Below are positions 31,195-38,382 of a DNA stretch of 38,382 nucleotides, piece after piece. A program made the position numbers and the translations under genes. The notes below the pieces were generated by a model. The model had not been told where the DNA came from, did not search any database, and saw nothing but the letters and a program-made list of their open reading frames with translations. Source of the stretch: an uncultured Clostridia bacterium (lineage in GTDB: Bacteria; Bacillota; Clostridia; TANB77; CAG-508). Every line of letters starts with the position of its first letter. Positions within the stretch are counted from its first letter, which is position 1. Where the stretch lies: positions 1-38,382 of the forward strand of contig CALXCG010000010.1 in the NCBI GenBank assembly GCA_944386745.1. Reading direction: 5' to 3'.

Positions 31195-31731
31195 TTAATT
31201 AAGAAATTTTTTTCTTAATGTTTCTTCTTCTTTTATTATCTTTTCTACCCATGGTTGTAAAAAATATTTAAGTACCGGCATATCTTTATAAAAGTTCATA
31301 ACTTGTGTTCCTCCAGCTTTAGATATTATATACATATATTCAAATTCGACCGTAATGCCATCATTCATCGTTAGAGAAAGCGTATGATTTTTTTCTTTTA
31401 AAAATGCCTTTATCAAATCAGTTTTGCTCTTATCCAAATCAAGTAAATATTTAATTTTTCCTTTTCTATCTTTGTTACTAGTATATCTTTTTAGAACAGC
31501 CTTTTTAATATATTTATAAATATAATTTATTAATAATATAGACAAGATTGAAATTGAAACTATAAATATAATTCCTAATATAAATCCAAAATTGTTTCTA
31601 AAACTTTCCATATAAAGTTTATTTATAATCTCATCCGGTAAATATAATAACAATCCACTAGCTATTGCCAAAGCTCCTAAAATTGTAGGTGGTAATTTCA
31701 AAAAATCTAAAAAATCTTTAAATGACCCCAT
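31195..31731 (-). CDS. SieB-like superinfection exclusion protein
   Basis: This 178-residue protein has two membrane segments near the N-terminus and the SieB-family opening: FLKLPPTILGALAIASGLLLYLPDEI (about 10-35), then FILGIIFIVSISILSILLI. A cytoplasmic domain of about 100 residues follows. SieB proteins of prophages block lytic growth of related phages by an unclear membrane mechanism. AGAGGT precedes the ATG. Promoter TTGATT-17-TATATT at 31764-31792. It is the first gene of a two-gene unit with the HEPN-like protein. Confidence 0.75.
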   Translation of the reverse strand: MGSFKDFLDFLKLPPTILGALAIASGLLLYLPDEIINKLYMESFRNNFGFILGIIFIVSISILSILLINYIYKYIKKAVLKRYTSNKDRKGKIKYLLDLDKSKTDLIKAFLKEKNHTLSLTMNDGITVEFEYMYIISKAGGTQVMNFYKDMPVLKYFLQPWVEKIIKEEETLRKKFLN

Positions 31732-31763
31732 ATCTTACCTCTTATAGTATAATATTTGATATT

Positions 31764-31792
31764 AATATACCATAATATTAATAATAAATCAA
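31764..31792 (-). promoter_or_regulatory. Promoter of the sieB-like operon
   Basis: Minus strand TTGATT, 17 bases, TATATT, about 35 bases before the ATG. In the rest of the gap (31793-31996) I see only hairpin AAAACTG/CAGTTTT (31908-31927) with six T on the + strand. Confidence 0.5.
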
Positions 31793-31996
31793 AATCCATT
31801 TAGCATCATAATACATAAAATTCTAATTTTATTATTATAATAACTTTTACTTTAAAGGAACTTAAATTTTTTGAATAATTCTTATAAAAACTGATTTTTT
31901 CTTATAGAAAACTGATACACCAGTTTTTTCGTTTGTTTTTATCACTTTTATAATGGTCTGCAAATACTTTAAAAATACGAATAATATTCTTATAAT

Positions 31997-32030
31997 AAAA
32001 AAAAACGGCTCACAAATTATTGTATGAGCC
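31997..32030 (-). terminator. Terminator of the membrane-protein operon
   Basis: GGCTCA / TGAGCC with partly paired centre, followed on the minus strand by nine T. Confidence 0.85.
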
Positions 32031-32053
32031 TATAATATTTTATTACACTATGT

Positions 32054-33322
32054 TTAATCTCCATAAGTTCCCCACCAACTGCCATTCCAACTTCCGTTAG
32101 ATACATAAGTTTCTATATAATAATATTCTCCTTTGTTTACGCGAACTGTTTTATCCACATTATAATCTCCTATCTCGTTTACTATTAATTCTTCTAAATC
32201 TTGATTACTATCTAATAATTTTACAATAAAATTTCCACTTCCCCTATATGTAGCTTGAAACCTAAATGTATTACCAGTCATACAAACTTTCCATATCTTT
32301 TTACCATTTTTGTTTATAGTTAGTTGGTCTTTCTTTGCGTCTATTTCTGCTTGTTTTCTTTGTCTTTCTTCTTCTGCCTCTTTCGCCTTTCTTTCTGCTT
32401 CAATTCTATTTACTTCATTAGTCGCATTATTATACATATCTAAAATAGTTTGATTTCCTAAATCCTTGTAATTTTCTAAAGTTTTTTGTGCTGATGAATA
32501 GTCTTGATTATTAATTTGTGTTTGAGCTTCATTTATAATTTGTTCAAATGCTTTATCTTTGATTTCATTTTGCTTATTGGTTGCTATATCAACAATTTCT
32601 TGATTTTTATCTTTATTATTACTTATTACTTGTTGTAATAAATCAAATGCCTCTTTATAACTTCCACTTTCTATATATTTATTTGCACTATTTAAATTAC
32701 TATAAGATTGTGCTAATAAATACTTTTCATCTATATAATTTTTCATATCTTCATCATCATAAATTGTACTAAATTTTATATCTGATAACATATTTATTAG
32801 TTCTTTATCTTCATTTCCATTTTTTATATTTTCCACTCTTTCATCAATTGCTTTATATAATTGATTATAAGCATCTCCTTCAAAATTTTCTTCATCTTTA
32901 TGATTTTTTATAATATCGCTAAATTCTTCATAATCTGATTTATTTTTTATTAAATCGTAACAGGTAGAAATATCATTGTTGTATTTTTCTTGTCTTTCTT
33001 TTTCTTCTATATATTTAGATATTCCATAATATACTCCAATTATTATTAAAACTATAATAATTACTATAAATAAAATACTTGCAATTCTTTTTTTCAATTT
33101 TTGGGAAAAAATATATTTTGTTGTTTTCTCCAAATAAGAATTACAATGTGAACATTCTTTTAATTTTAAATCATCATATTCTTTGAAACATACTGGGCAT
33201 TTCATTATTTCTTTTTTCTCAATTTTGAATTTTTTTATCAATTTTTCTTTGTTTTTGTCAAACCAATATATAATTCCGCATATTATTGCAAATGCTATTA
33301 CAGATACTAACAAAATTTCCAT
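32054..33322 (-). CDS. Zinc-ribbon membrane protein with helical-repeat domain
   Basis: This 422-residue protein has an N-terminal membrane segment (about 3-20), a zinc ribbon (CPVCFKEYDDLKLKECSHC, about 42-60), a second membrane segment (about 77-98), then tetratricopeptide-like helices (YSNLNSANKYIESGSYKEAFDLL...), a charged coiled coil, and a C-terminal beta domain of about 90 residues ending in GSWNGSWWGTYGD. The family is not known to me. The layout suggests an envelope stress or sensor protein with the ribbon inside and the repeats outside. The ATG at 33322 has AGGGGG upstream; the longer frame from 33355 would overlap the preceding gene. Confidence 0.65.
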   Translation of the reverse strand: MEILLVSVIAFAIICGIIYWFDKNKEKLIKKFKIEKKEIMKCPVCFKEYDDLKLKECSHCNSYLEKTTKYIFSQKLKKRIASILFIVIIIVLIIIGVYYGISKYIEEKERQEKYNNDISTCYDLIKNKSDYEEFSDIIKNHKDEENFEGDAYNQLYKAIDERVENIKNGNEDKELINMLSDIKFSTIYDDEDMKNYIDEKYLLAQSYSNLNSANKYIESGSYKEAFDLLQQVISNNKDKNQEIVDIATNKQNEIKDKAFEQIINEAQTQINNQDYSSAQKTLENYKDLGNQTILDMYNNATNEVNRIEAERKAKEAEEERQRKQAEIDAKKDQLTINKNGKKIWKVCMTGNTFRFQATYRGSGNFIVKLLDSNQDLEELIVNEIGDYNVDKTVRVNKGEYYYIETYVSNGSWNGSWWGTYGD

Positions 33323-33335
33323 ATTAAATTTCCCC

Positions 33336-33917
33336 CTAATTCTCTTTATATACAATAGAGTCTAGTATATCATTAAATTCTTTTATTGGCTCATTTTTTG
33401 GATATGTTACACCTATATATATTAACCCTGCTCTATTTGGTATAATATAAATATCTTCTGTAAATTCCCCTGTTTCGTATTCTAGCAATGTACAATTAAT
33501 AGGTTGAACTTTAGATATAGTTGTTTCTTCTCTTTTTGTTAATGTACTTGTATTAAAAGATGCTCTTGTTTGTATATAATTTTGAATTTCTGTTTCCTTA
33601 TCATAAGATATATTAGGACTATTAGGAACATTACAAAAAAATTCACTCCCTGCAATTTTAGGGTATTCTAAATTAATTTCTGAATAATTACCTGTTGATG
33701 GTCTTTGTAATTCTTTACTATACTTAAATTCAATTCCATACGCTTCATCTTTAAAAGTTTCAAAATCAGAATTTTCTTCTTCTGCAACATTTTCAGTTTC
33801 ATTACTGTTAGTTTCATTGTTTTCTGTTTCTTTATTTTGTAGCACTAAGACTATTGCAACAATAACAATTATTAATATAACTGCCAAAATTATATATTTC
33901 ATTATTTTATTTTTCAT
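33336..33917 (-). CDS. Membrane-anchored protein of unknown function
   Basis: A 193-residue protein with one N-terminal membrane anchor (about 7-26), an Asn/Glu-rich linker (28-50) and an outer domain with FETFKDEAYGIEFKYSKE, a PsbP/MOG1-like opening seen in many Gram-positive surface proteins. AAGGAG precedes the ATG. The start overlaps the stop of the DUF2752 gene by 11 bases, showing translational coupling in this operon. Confidence 0.65.
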   Translation of the reverse strand: MKNKIMKYIILAVILIIVIVAIVLVLQNKETENNETNSNETENVAEEENSDFETFKDEAYGIEFKYSKELQRPSTGNYSEINLEYPKIAGSEFFCNVPNSPNISYDKETEIQNYIQTRASFNTSTLTKREETTISKVQPINCTLLEYETGEFTEDIYIIPNRAGLIYIGVTYPKNEPIKEFNDILDSIVYKEN

Positions 33918-34203
33918 TTTTTAAACATCTCCTTTTTATAATTATTACTATATCAATTACTATGAATGGTATTATAAAACAAAATATCCATACATTATTA
34001 TTAAATTCAAATGCACTTTTAAAGTTTAAAACTAACAAACTCTTAACAGCTCTTGTCATTCCACATAAAGCACACCCTGAACAAGTAAATTGGTTAAAAT
34101 ATGCTAAATATATAAATGTAATAAATAATATAAGATAAATTATTAAACGTGCATTTTCAAAATCATTATCATTAATTATCTTTTTTAGTTTCTTTAACCT
34201 CAT
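33907..34203 (-). CDS. DUF2752 membrane protein
   Basis: This 98-residue protein has two membrane segments (about 20-37 and 69-90). Between them CSGCALCGMTRAVKSLLVLNF, followed by FKSAFEFNNNVW, is the DUF2752 signature (C-P-x-C-G-x-T-R-A, then A-x-x-x-N-P); here the usual Pro is Ser-Gly and the final Asn-Pro is Asn-Asn. The role of the family is unknown. It overlaps the upstream gene by 32 bases. Confidence 0.8.
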   Translation of the reverse strand: MRLKKLKKIINDNDFENARLIIYLILFITFIYLAYFNQFTCSGCALCGMTRAVKSLLVLNFKSAFEFNNNVWIFCFIIPFIVIDIVIIIKRRCLKNEK

Positions 34204-34582
34204 TTTTTTCTTTCCCTGCTAAAATCATAATACTACCAACTAAACTTATAATAGGAAATACTATATATATCATATAGCAACATAATACAGATGATAAAAA
34301 CAATATACATAATACTGCAAACAATGTAATACTTAATAATAACATTGATATAGAATATAACTTCATCAAATCCTTATTTATTTTTCCTTTTAAAAATAGT
34401 ATAGATAAAGCAATCATAATGGCACTATCTATTACTATTATCAAACCATCAACTATCATTTCTGTATTTACAGAAATCCCACTTCCTAAAGTCTTGAAAT
34501 ATAAAATAAAAATTATAAATCCAATTATATTTAGTATATTTCCTACTAAACATAATATTGTTCCTGTTCTCTTAGTTTTCAA
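34172..34582 (-). CDS. Four-segment membrane protein of unknown function
   Basis: A 136-residue protein with four hydrophobic segments (about 8-28, 43-63, 74-94, 99-123) and a Lys/Glu-rich C-terminus. The start is probably TTG at 34582 with AGGGGG eight bases upstream. No known family is recognised; the spacing and overlap place it in the operon 35049 to 32054. Confidence 0.6.
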   Translation of the reverse strand: MKTKRTGTILCLVGNILNIIGFIIFILYFKTLGSGISVNTEMIVDGLIIVIDSAIMIALSILFLKGKINKDLMKLYSISMLLLSITLFAVLCILFLSSVLCCYMIYIVFPIISLVGSIMILAGKEKNEVKETKKDN

Positions 34583-34596
34583 TCTCCATTCCCCCT

Positions 34597-35049
34597 TTAT
34601 TTCTCTAATAATCTTGTTAATCTGTTACTATCTAATGATACTGTTTTACTATCGTTTTCAATTTCTGTTGCTATTTCTTTTAACTTATCTGATGTATAAT
34701 TCAAATATCCAATCGGCAAATCCATAACCTTAGTTCCACCTAAATCTCCTAAATTAGTTTTTATCTCGTTATCTTCCATTTTCCAAACCTCTCTGCAAGA
34801 TTGATTTTCCCCTTGTTCATCGTCATAATGATAGCTTATAATACAATATCCCTTTTCTTTATTTATTTCTGCTTCTTGTATTTTAAAAGTATTTTTATAA
34901 GTTATATCTTTCATTCTTTCGTTCGCCCAATTTATAAGTATTTTTTCATTTTCATCAGGAGTGTTGTATAAATATATACTCAATCCAAATGAAATAGCAA
35001 TAATTATTATTAAACTAACTATCCAAATTCTTTTAATTCTCTTCAACAT
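34597..35049 (-). CDS. Membrane-anchored protein, first gene of operon
   Basis: A 150-residue protein with one N-terminal membrane segment (about 10-28) and an outer domain of about 115 residues with YCIISYHYDDEQGE. It is not recognised. GGGAGG stands six bases before the ATG. It heads a five-gene operon (35049 to 32054) of small membrane proteins with short gaps or overlaps; their joint job is unknown. Confidence 0.6.
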   Translation of the reverse strand: MLKRIKRIWIVSLIIIIAISFGLSIYLYNTPDENEKILINWANERMKDITYKNTFKIQEAEINKEKGYCIISYHYDDEQGENQSCREVWKMEDNEIKTNLGDLGGTKVMDLPIGYLNYTSDKLKEIATEIENDSKTVSLDSNRLTRLLEK

Positions 35050-35117
35050 ATTTTCCTCCCCACATAATAATTTTTTTATTTTACATTAAAACTTATTTTT
35101 TTAATCTTCTTCATCTT

Positions 35118-35232
35118 TTAAATAATTTCTAAAGTCAAATTTTCTGGTGCAATAAAAATACTTGCTATTATTATTGCACTCCCAACAGATTTAATTAGTC
35201 TAAACTATTTTATTTTCTGGATAATATTCCAT
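35118..35232 (-). pseudogene. Frameshifted small membrane peptide
   Basis: AAAGGTGG and ATG (35232) open a short frame MEYYPENKIV that stops after ten codons. One base further the frame continues RLIKSVGSAIIIASIFIAPENL to a stop at 35118. Removing one T from GTTTAG would join them into a peptide of about 37 residues with one membrane segment. Confidence 0.35.
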
Positions 35233-35295
35233 TTGCAACACCACCTTTATTACATATTATTTATTTTTTATATCTTCTAATAGTTGAATTATCTC

Positions 35296-35586
35296 TCATA
35301 TTCCAGCTACAAGTAATCCTGAAACTATGGTAACCGCTATTACTGTCAACCCGACTGCAAATTCATCTTCAAATAACATTATTCCTGCAATAACTCCAAC
35401 AATTATTTCAATAGCTCCAATAAATTTTAAAGCTATTCCTAATCCGTTATTTCTATATATACTCTCATCTTCTTGTTCTTCTTGCTCATACATACAATCA
35501 TTTTTATAGTCATAACAACCTTTACAATATTCCTTATCATCGTGGTCAAGTGGTCTTCCACATTTTTCACAATATCTCTTTTCCAT
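35296..35586 (-). CDS. Small zinc-ribbon membrane protein
   Basis: A 96-residue protein that starts with a zinc ribbon, C6-x2-C9 (YCEKCGRPLD) and C20-x2-C23 (YCKGC), then an acidic linker and two membrane segments (about 50-69 and 75-94). AAAGGAGG stands six bases before the ATG. It has its own promoter (minus strand TTGTTT-17-TATGAT just upstream). The ribbon recalls the one in the protein at 32054-33322. Confidence 0.7.
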   Translation of the reverse strand: MEKRYCEKCGRPLDHDDKEYCKGCYDYKNDCMYEQEEQEDESIYRNNGLGIALKFIGAIEIIVGVIAGIMLFEDEFAVGLTVIAVTIVSGLLVAGI

Positions 35587-35704
35587 AAATATCCTCCTTT
35601 ATTTTTTATTATCATACCATACTAATAGTTATTAAACAATACTTTTTGTTACTTAATTATTGCTAGCTTTTCATATAAAATGTTAATAAAAAGAGGTGCA
35701 ATCA

Positions 35705-36022
35705 ATGAATTTTGAAGATATTGGACTTAGAATAAGAAATAGAAGAAAAGAACTAAAACTCACACAAGAACAATTAGCTGAAGAAACAGATTTATCCGCT
35801 ACTTATGTTGGAGCAATAGAGAGGTCTACATCAAAATGTAGCATTGAAACACTTGTAAAAATAGCTAATGCCTTAAATTTAAATATAGACTTTCTATTGT
35901 TTGGAACTACTGTAAAAAATGTGGATTTAAGATTTTCTGAACTGATGAACGAAATACCTTCAGAAAATCAACAATTATTTATTGAACTATGTGAGGCTAT
36001 TGCTGAAAAATTAAAAAAATAA
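35705..36022 (+). CDS. Cro/CI-type (XRE) transcription regulator
   Basis: This 105-residue protein has an N-terminal helix-turn-helix: IGLRIRNRRKELKLTQEQLAEETDLSATYVGAIER at about 5-39, with the recognition helix near SATYVGAIER, and a short helical tail. AGAGG eight bases before 35705 favours this ATG. It is divergent from the zinc-ribbon membrane gene and may regulate it. Confidence 0.85.
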   Translation: MNFEDIGLRIRNRRKELKLTQEQLAEETDLSATYVGAIERSTSKCSIETLVKIANALNLNIDFLLFGTTVKNVDLRFSELMNEIPSENQQLFIELCEAIAEKLKK

Positions 36023-36027
36023 TTAAG

Positions 36028-36062
36028 ATAGAGTATTAAGGTTTCAAGTCTAAATACTCTAT
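36028..36062. terminator. Bidirectional hairpin between convergent genes
   Basis: ATAGAGTAT / ATACTCTAT, 17-base loop, T-rich tail on the + strand. It overlaps the stop of the gene at 36059-36337. Confidence 0.5.
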
Positions 36063-36337
36063 TTATTAATAGCTAATATAACCTCTCCCAAATTATCAAA
36101 TTCCAATTTAACTATTGTATTATCATCATTTGTATAAAAATTAGCTACCCAATTTGTATCTATACTTATACTTATTTCTTCATTTACTCTAATAATAAAT
36201 TCATTTTCTATTATTGTTACATTAGCTTTTTTAACATTTATATCAGTCCCTATAAGTCCTGTTATTTTTAACATTACATTTTTCCCTTGAAAATTGTTTA
36301 TTGTTTCTTTTAATTCTTTAAAGTTAATTTTTTTCAA
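36059..36337 (-). CDS. Hypothetical protein, 92 aa
   Basis: A soluble, mostly beta protein (alternating hydrophobic pattern, KNVMLKITGLIG, EFIIRVNEEISISI) after a short N-terminal helix. It is unrecognised. The start is TTG with AAAGGA about six bases upstream. It is the last of three small genes (36763 to 36059) read from the consensus promoter at 36876-36904. Confidence 0.55.
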   Translation of the reverse strand: MKKINFKELKETINNFQGKNVMLKITGLIGTDINVKKANVTIIENEFIIRVNEEISISIDTNWVANFYTNDDNTIVKLEFDNLGEVILAINK

Positions 36338-36369
36338 TATTATTCCTTTTTTTGAATATTTTTGTATTA

Positions 36370-36495
36370 TTAATTTTTCTTACGTTTTAATTTTTTTTTT
36401 TTTAATTTGGTATATTCTCTTGCATTACACCAATCATTGTATAATAGACAAGCTCTTATCCTATATAAAATCTCTAAAAATTGTTCATTCTCCAT
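36370..36495 (-). CDS. Small basic protein, 41 aa
   Basis: It begins MENEQFLEILYRIRACLLYNDW and ends in a very basic tail of nearly all Lys and Arg, encoded partly by 13 consecutive A on the minus strand. GAAGGAG nine bases before the ATG supports translation. It starts 14 bases after the stop of the upstream gene. Function unknown. The A tract makes it prone to frameshift. Confidence 0.5.
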   Translation of the reverse strand: MENEQFLEILYRIRACLLYNDWCNAREYTKLKKKKLKRKKN

Positions 36496-36508
36496 TTTTA
36501 TTGCTCCT

Positions 36509-36763
36509 TCATTCTTTGTTATAAATAGCTTTTAGCTTTTTATCTATTTTTTTTGTTAACATTCTTGTCCTTATATTATCTTCTCCATATTTTTTTACAC
36601 ATTTTTTATATTTAACTACTAATTTTTTAATTTCTTTATCAATCGTTATTTCTAAATTTTTAATATAACACTCTACATCTTTCTTCGCCTCTTTCCAGTC
36701 ATCATAATTTAATTTTGTTTCTATATTCTCTAAAATTTCTAGTCCTTTTGTTTTTTCCATCAT
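36509..36763 (-). CDS. Hypothetical coiled-coil protein, 84 aa
   Basis: A helical, Lys-rich protein (ILENIETKLNYDDWKEAKKDVECYI...VVKYKKCVKKYG) that probably forms a helical hairpin. It is not recognised. GGAGAG precedes the first of two adjacent ATGs. It is the first gene after the consensus minus-strand promoter and is divergent from the regulator at 36956-37210. Confidence 0.6.
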   Translation of the reverse strand: MMEKTKGLEILENIETKLNYDDWKEAKKDVECYIKNLEITIDKEIKKLVVKYKKCVKKYGEDNIRTRMLTKKIDKKLKAIYNKE

Positions 36764-36875
36764 TATTATCTCTCCTAATATTTTATATCAAGATAAATAT
36801 TATCTCTTAATTTTCCTTTTTGTGAATAATAAATTTTTTAATGTCAATAATATTTTAATATAAATTTACAAATAA

Positions 36876-36904
36876 ATTATACCGTTTCGAACGTATAATG
36901 TCAA
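36876..36904 (-). promoter_or_regulatory. Consensus promoter with operator-like palindrome in its spacer
   Basis: Minus strand TTGACA, 17 bases, TATAAT. The spacer holds CGTT-TCG-AACG. The divergent Cro/CI-type gene starts 52 bases away and is the likely repressor. Confidence 0.7.
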
Positions 36905-36955
36905 TTCATTATTTGTTTGTTAAGCTAATTATATATAAAAATTTAGGAGAAAATT

Positions 36956-37210
36956 ATGAGTAAGTTTGATGCAAATACTGTGGGAAATAATTTAATACAA
37001 GTTGAAGGAACTATAATTTTTAAGTTACAAGATATTCTAAATAAAAGAAATATTACTAGATATAAACTTTCAAAAATGACTCATATTAGGTATGATACAA
37101 TTTGTAATTACTGTAAGGGCGACGTAACATTGCTAAATATAGAATACTTAAAAATATTTTGTTCTGTATTAGATTGTAATGTTGAAGATATAATAGAATA
37201 TAAAAATTAA
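36956..37210 (+). CDS. Small Cro/CI-type transcription regulator
   Basis: This 84-residue protein is little more than one helix-turn-helix domain: KLQDILNKRNITRYKLSKMTHIRYDTICNYCKGD (about 23-56) followed by LEYLKIFC-like helices, as in small YozG/Cro-type regulators. AGGAGA precedes the ATG. It is divergent from the operon 36763-36059. Confidence 0.8.
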   Translation: MSKFDANTVGNNLIQVEGTIIFKLQDILNKRNITRYKLSKMTHIRYDTICNYCKGDVTLLNIEYLKIFCSVLDCNVEDIIEYKN

Positions 37211-37318
37211 TCATAGTATAGCTATATAATTTTGGGCTAAAAGACTTGTTGTGCATACACCTTATTTTAAAATTATTTTTACGGCTATAACTTAAAGTAG
37301 GGGGAAGTGTAATTAAAG

Positions 37319-37345
37319 ACTAGCAAAAGCTAGCCTTATTTTTTA
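37319..37345 (+). terminator. Terminator between convergent genes
   Basis: CTAGC-AAAA-GCTAG followed by TTATTTTTT on the + strand. The rest of the gap 37211-37342 shows nothing clear. Confidence 0.55.
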
Positions 37346-37516
37346 CTTCTTTCTTATACCTCTTTTTTTTAATATTTCATAAAATGATGTTTTGCCTATT
37401 TTCAAATTTTGATATGTTTTTATTGCCGTTTGTTCATCATCTAAATATTTTTTTATTTCTTTTTGAAAATCCGCTTCGATTATTATCAACTTTGGACGTC
37501 CAACCTGTTTTTTCAT
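37343..37516 (-). CDS. Resolvase-type helix-turn-helix protein, 57 aa
   Basis: It starts MKKQVGRPKLIIIEADFQKE and has a helix-turn-helix in TAIKTYQNLKIGKTSFYEILKKRG, very like the DNA-binding tail of serine resolvases and invertases (G-R-P start, then a helix-turn-helix), without the catalytic domain. AGAGGT stands nine bases before the ATG. It starts 17 bases after the recombinase stop and is probably cotranscribed. It may direct or regulate the recombinase. Confidence 0.65.
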   Translation of the reverse strand: MKKQVGRPKLIIIEADFQKEIKKYLDDEQTAIKTYQNLKIGKTSFYEILKKRGIRKK

Positions 37517-37533
37517 TTTCTAATACCTCTTTT

Positions 37534-38382
37534 CTATAATATATTTATTTTTTCTTTTAATTCTTTTTCTGATGGGTTTGTGTAAATTTCGGTTGTCCTA
37601 GTTGAAGAATGCCCTCCAATCATTGCTATTTCAATAATTGAAAACCCTTTTTCACTCATATTAGTAAAACAATAATGTCTGCAACCGTGAGGCGTTAAAA
37701 CGTTTGAATACTTATTAAATATTTGATTTATTCGACTACGACTGACTTTGTTTGATTGTCTGCTAACAAATAGATATTTACTGTCACTTTTTCTTTCCTT
37801 CAAATATTCTTTGATAGCCTCAACAACTTTATCATTCATATAAACTGTTCTAACCTTTCCGCCTTTTCCATCTTTTACTATAATCTCTTTACTATTCAAG
37901 TCAAAATCATTCATTTTAATATTTAGACATTCTGAAATACGTAGACCTGTATATAAAATAGTAGTTACTATTGCATAATCTCGTTTTGTTTCGTGTTCTA
38001 ATATTTGCTGTCTAAACTTTTCAACATCTGATGTATCTACTTTACAAGGATTGATATGTTGCTTTTGTACTTTTATAAAATCGTTCTCTTGTATAACAAT
38101 ATCTTTTTGTATTTCTTTATCTACTAAAAACTTGTTATATTTCATTATAGCCGATAAATTCGCGTTTATTGTTTCCGCTTTTAATGTTTCCCCCTTTTTA
38201 GTCTTTTTTATATTTCTTAAATAACTTTTATAATCCAAAACGTTAGGTCTATAAAGCTTTTTTAGTTCTTCACCTGTTGTTTCTCTATACCATTTTTTAA
38301 AACTGTTTACATTTCTTATATAATTATCTATTGTATTTTGTGATTTATTTTGTTCTAATAAATAATTTTTAAATTCTTCCAT
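37534..38382 (-). CDS. XerD/TnpI-like tyrosine recombinase (start at window edge)
   Basis: This 282-residue tyrosine recombinase has an N-terminal SAM-like domain (NYLLEQNKSQNTIDNYIRNVNSFKKW) and a catalytic domain with R in YTGLRISECL, K in GKGGKVRTVY, H-x-x-R in TPHGCRHYCF, H in IGGHSS and Y in TEIYTNP. It lacks the arm-binding domain of phage-type integrases; the size matches XerC/XerD and TnpI. The ATG coincides with the last base of the window, so the gene may extend a little beyond. It probably serves a neighbouring mobile element. Confidence 0.85.
   Translation of the reverse strand: MEEFKNYLLEQNKSQNTIDNYIRNVNSFKKWYRETTGEELKKLYRPNVLDYKSYLRNIKKTKKGETLKAETINANLSAIMKYNKFLVDKEIQKDIVIQENDFIKVQKQHINPCKVDTSDVEKFRQQILEHETKRDYAIVTTILYTGLRISECLNIKMNDFDLNSKEIIVKDGKGGKVRTVYMNDKVVEAIKEYLKERKSDSKYLFVSRQSNKVSRSRINQIFNKYSNVLTPHGCRHYCFTNMSEKGFSIIEIAMIGGHSSTRTTEIYTNPSEKELKEKINIL

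Overview
The window reads as chromosomal DNA of an uncultured or gut-type low-G+C Firmicute, most likely a clostridium. G+C is roughly 30% by eye, ribosome binding sites are strong AAAGGAGG types, the promoters are sigma-A type (TTGACA-17-TATAAT), and the families are clostridial: YkvI, TnpV, MobV, and pilin-like proteins with an ITLIAL start.

Positions 1-12300 look like ordinary chromosome. They hold the N-terminal part of a large pilin-like surface protein, a YkvI-type membrane protein, a three-gene ABC exporter operon (ATPase, permease, GldG-like subunit), a UPF0016/GDT1 putative Mn/Ca transporter, tRNA-Arg(TCT), a polytopic glycosyltransferase, a GNAT acetyltransferase, an M18 aminopeptidase and a candidate small RNA. 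From about 12400 the window is a mosaic of mobile DNA. Positions 12404-15800 are the wreck of an older element: the tail of an ImmR-type repressor, an ImmA protease with a broken zinc motif, a fragment of a gene whose longer relative lies at 29641-29964, and an AbiEi/AbiEii toxin-antitoxin pair.

Positions 15802-29530 form a mobilizable integrated element of 13.7 kb. It is bounded by a 12-bp direct repeat (TGGTCGAGGCGA) whose complement has the form of a tRNA 3' end. It carries integrase and excisionase at the left, and RepA, TnpV, a MobV-type relaxase (frameshifted in this copy) and an oriT-like site at the right. Between these lies an unusual cargo of six genes on the + strand: a DUF6076 protein, a DegT-type PLP aminotransferase, a fusion of nucleoside-diphosphate kinase with a Pol-beta-type nucleotidyltransferase, a nucleotide pyrophosphatase/phosphodiesterase, a NUDIX hydrolase and a shortened alanyl-tRNA synthetase. 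Most have their own strong promoter, and two share a leader with a covarying hairpin. No described system with this composition is known to me. It is the best candidate here for an undescribed system, either nucleotide or aminoacyl-nucleotide chemistry with a resistant AlaRS, or a defence cassette.

Positions 29531-38382 hold further accessory DNA: a probable type I toxin-antitoxin locus, a SieB-like superinfection-exclusion gene with a possible HEPN partner, an operon of small membrane and zinc-ribbon proteins of unknown role, two Cro/CI-type regulators, and an XerD/TnpI-like recombinase with a small helix-turn-helix protein at the right edge. Repeated tRNA-end-like att sequences and duplicated gene fragments suggest successive integrations at one site.
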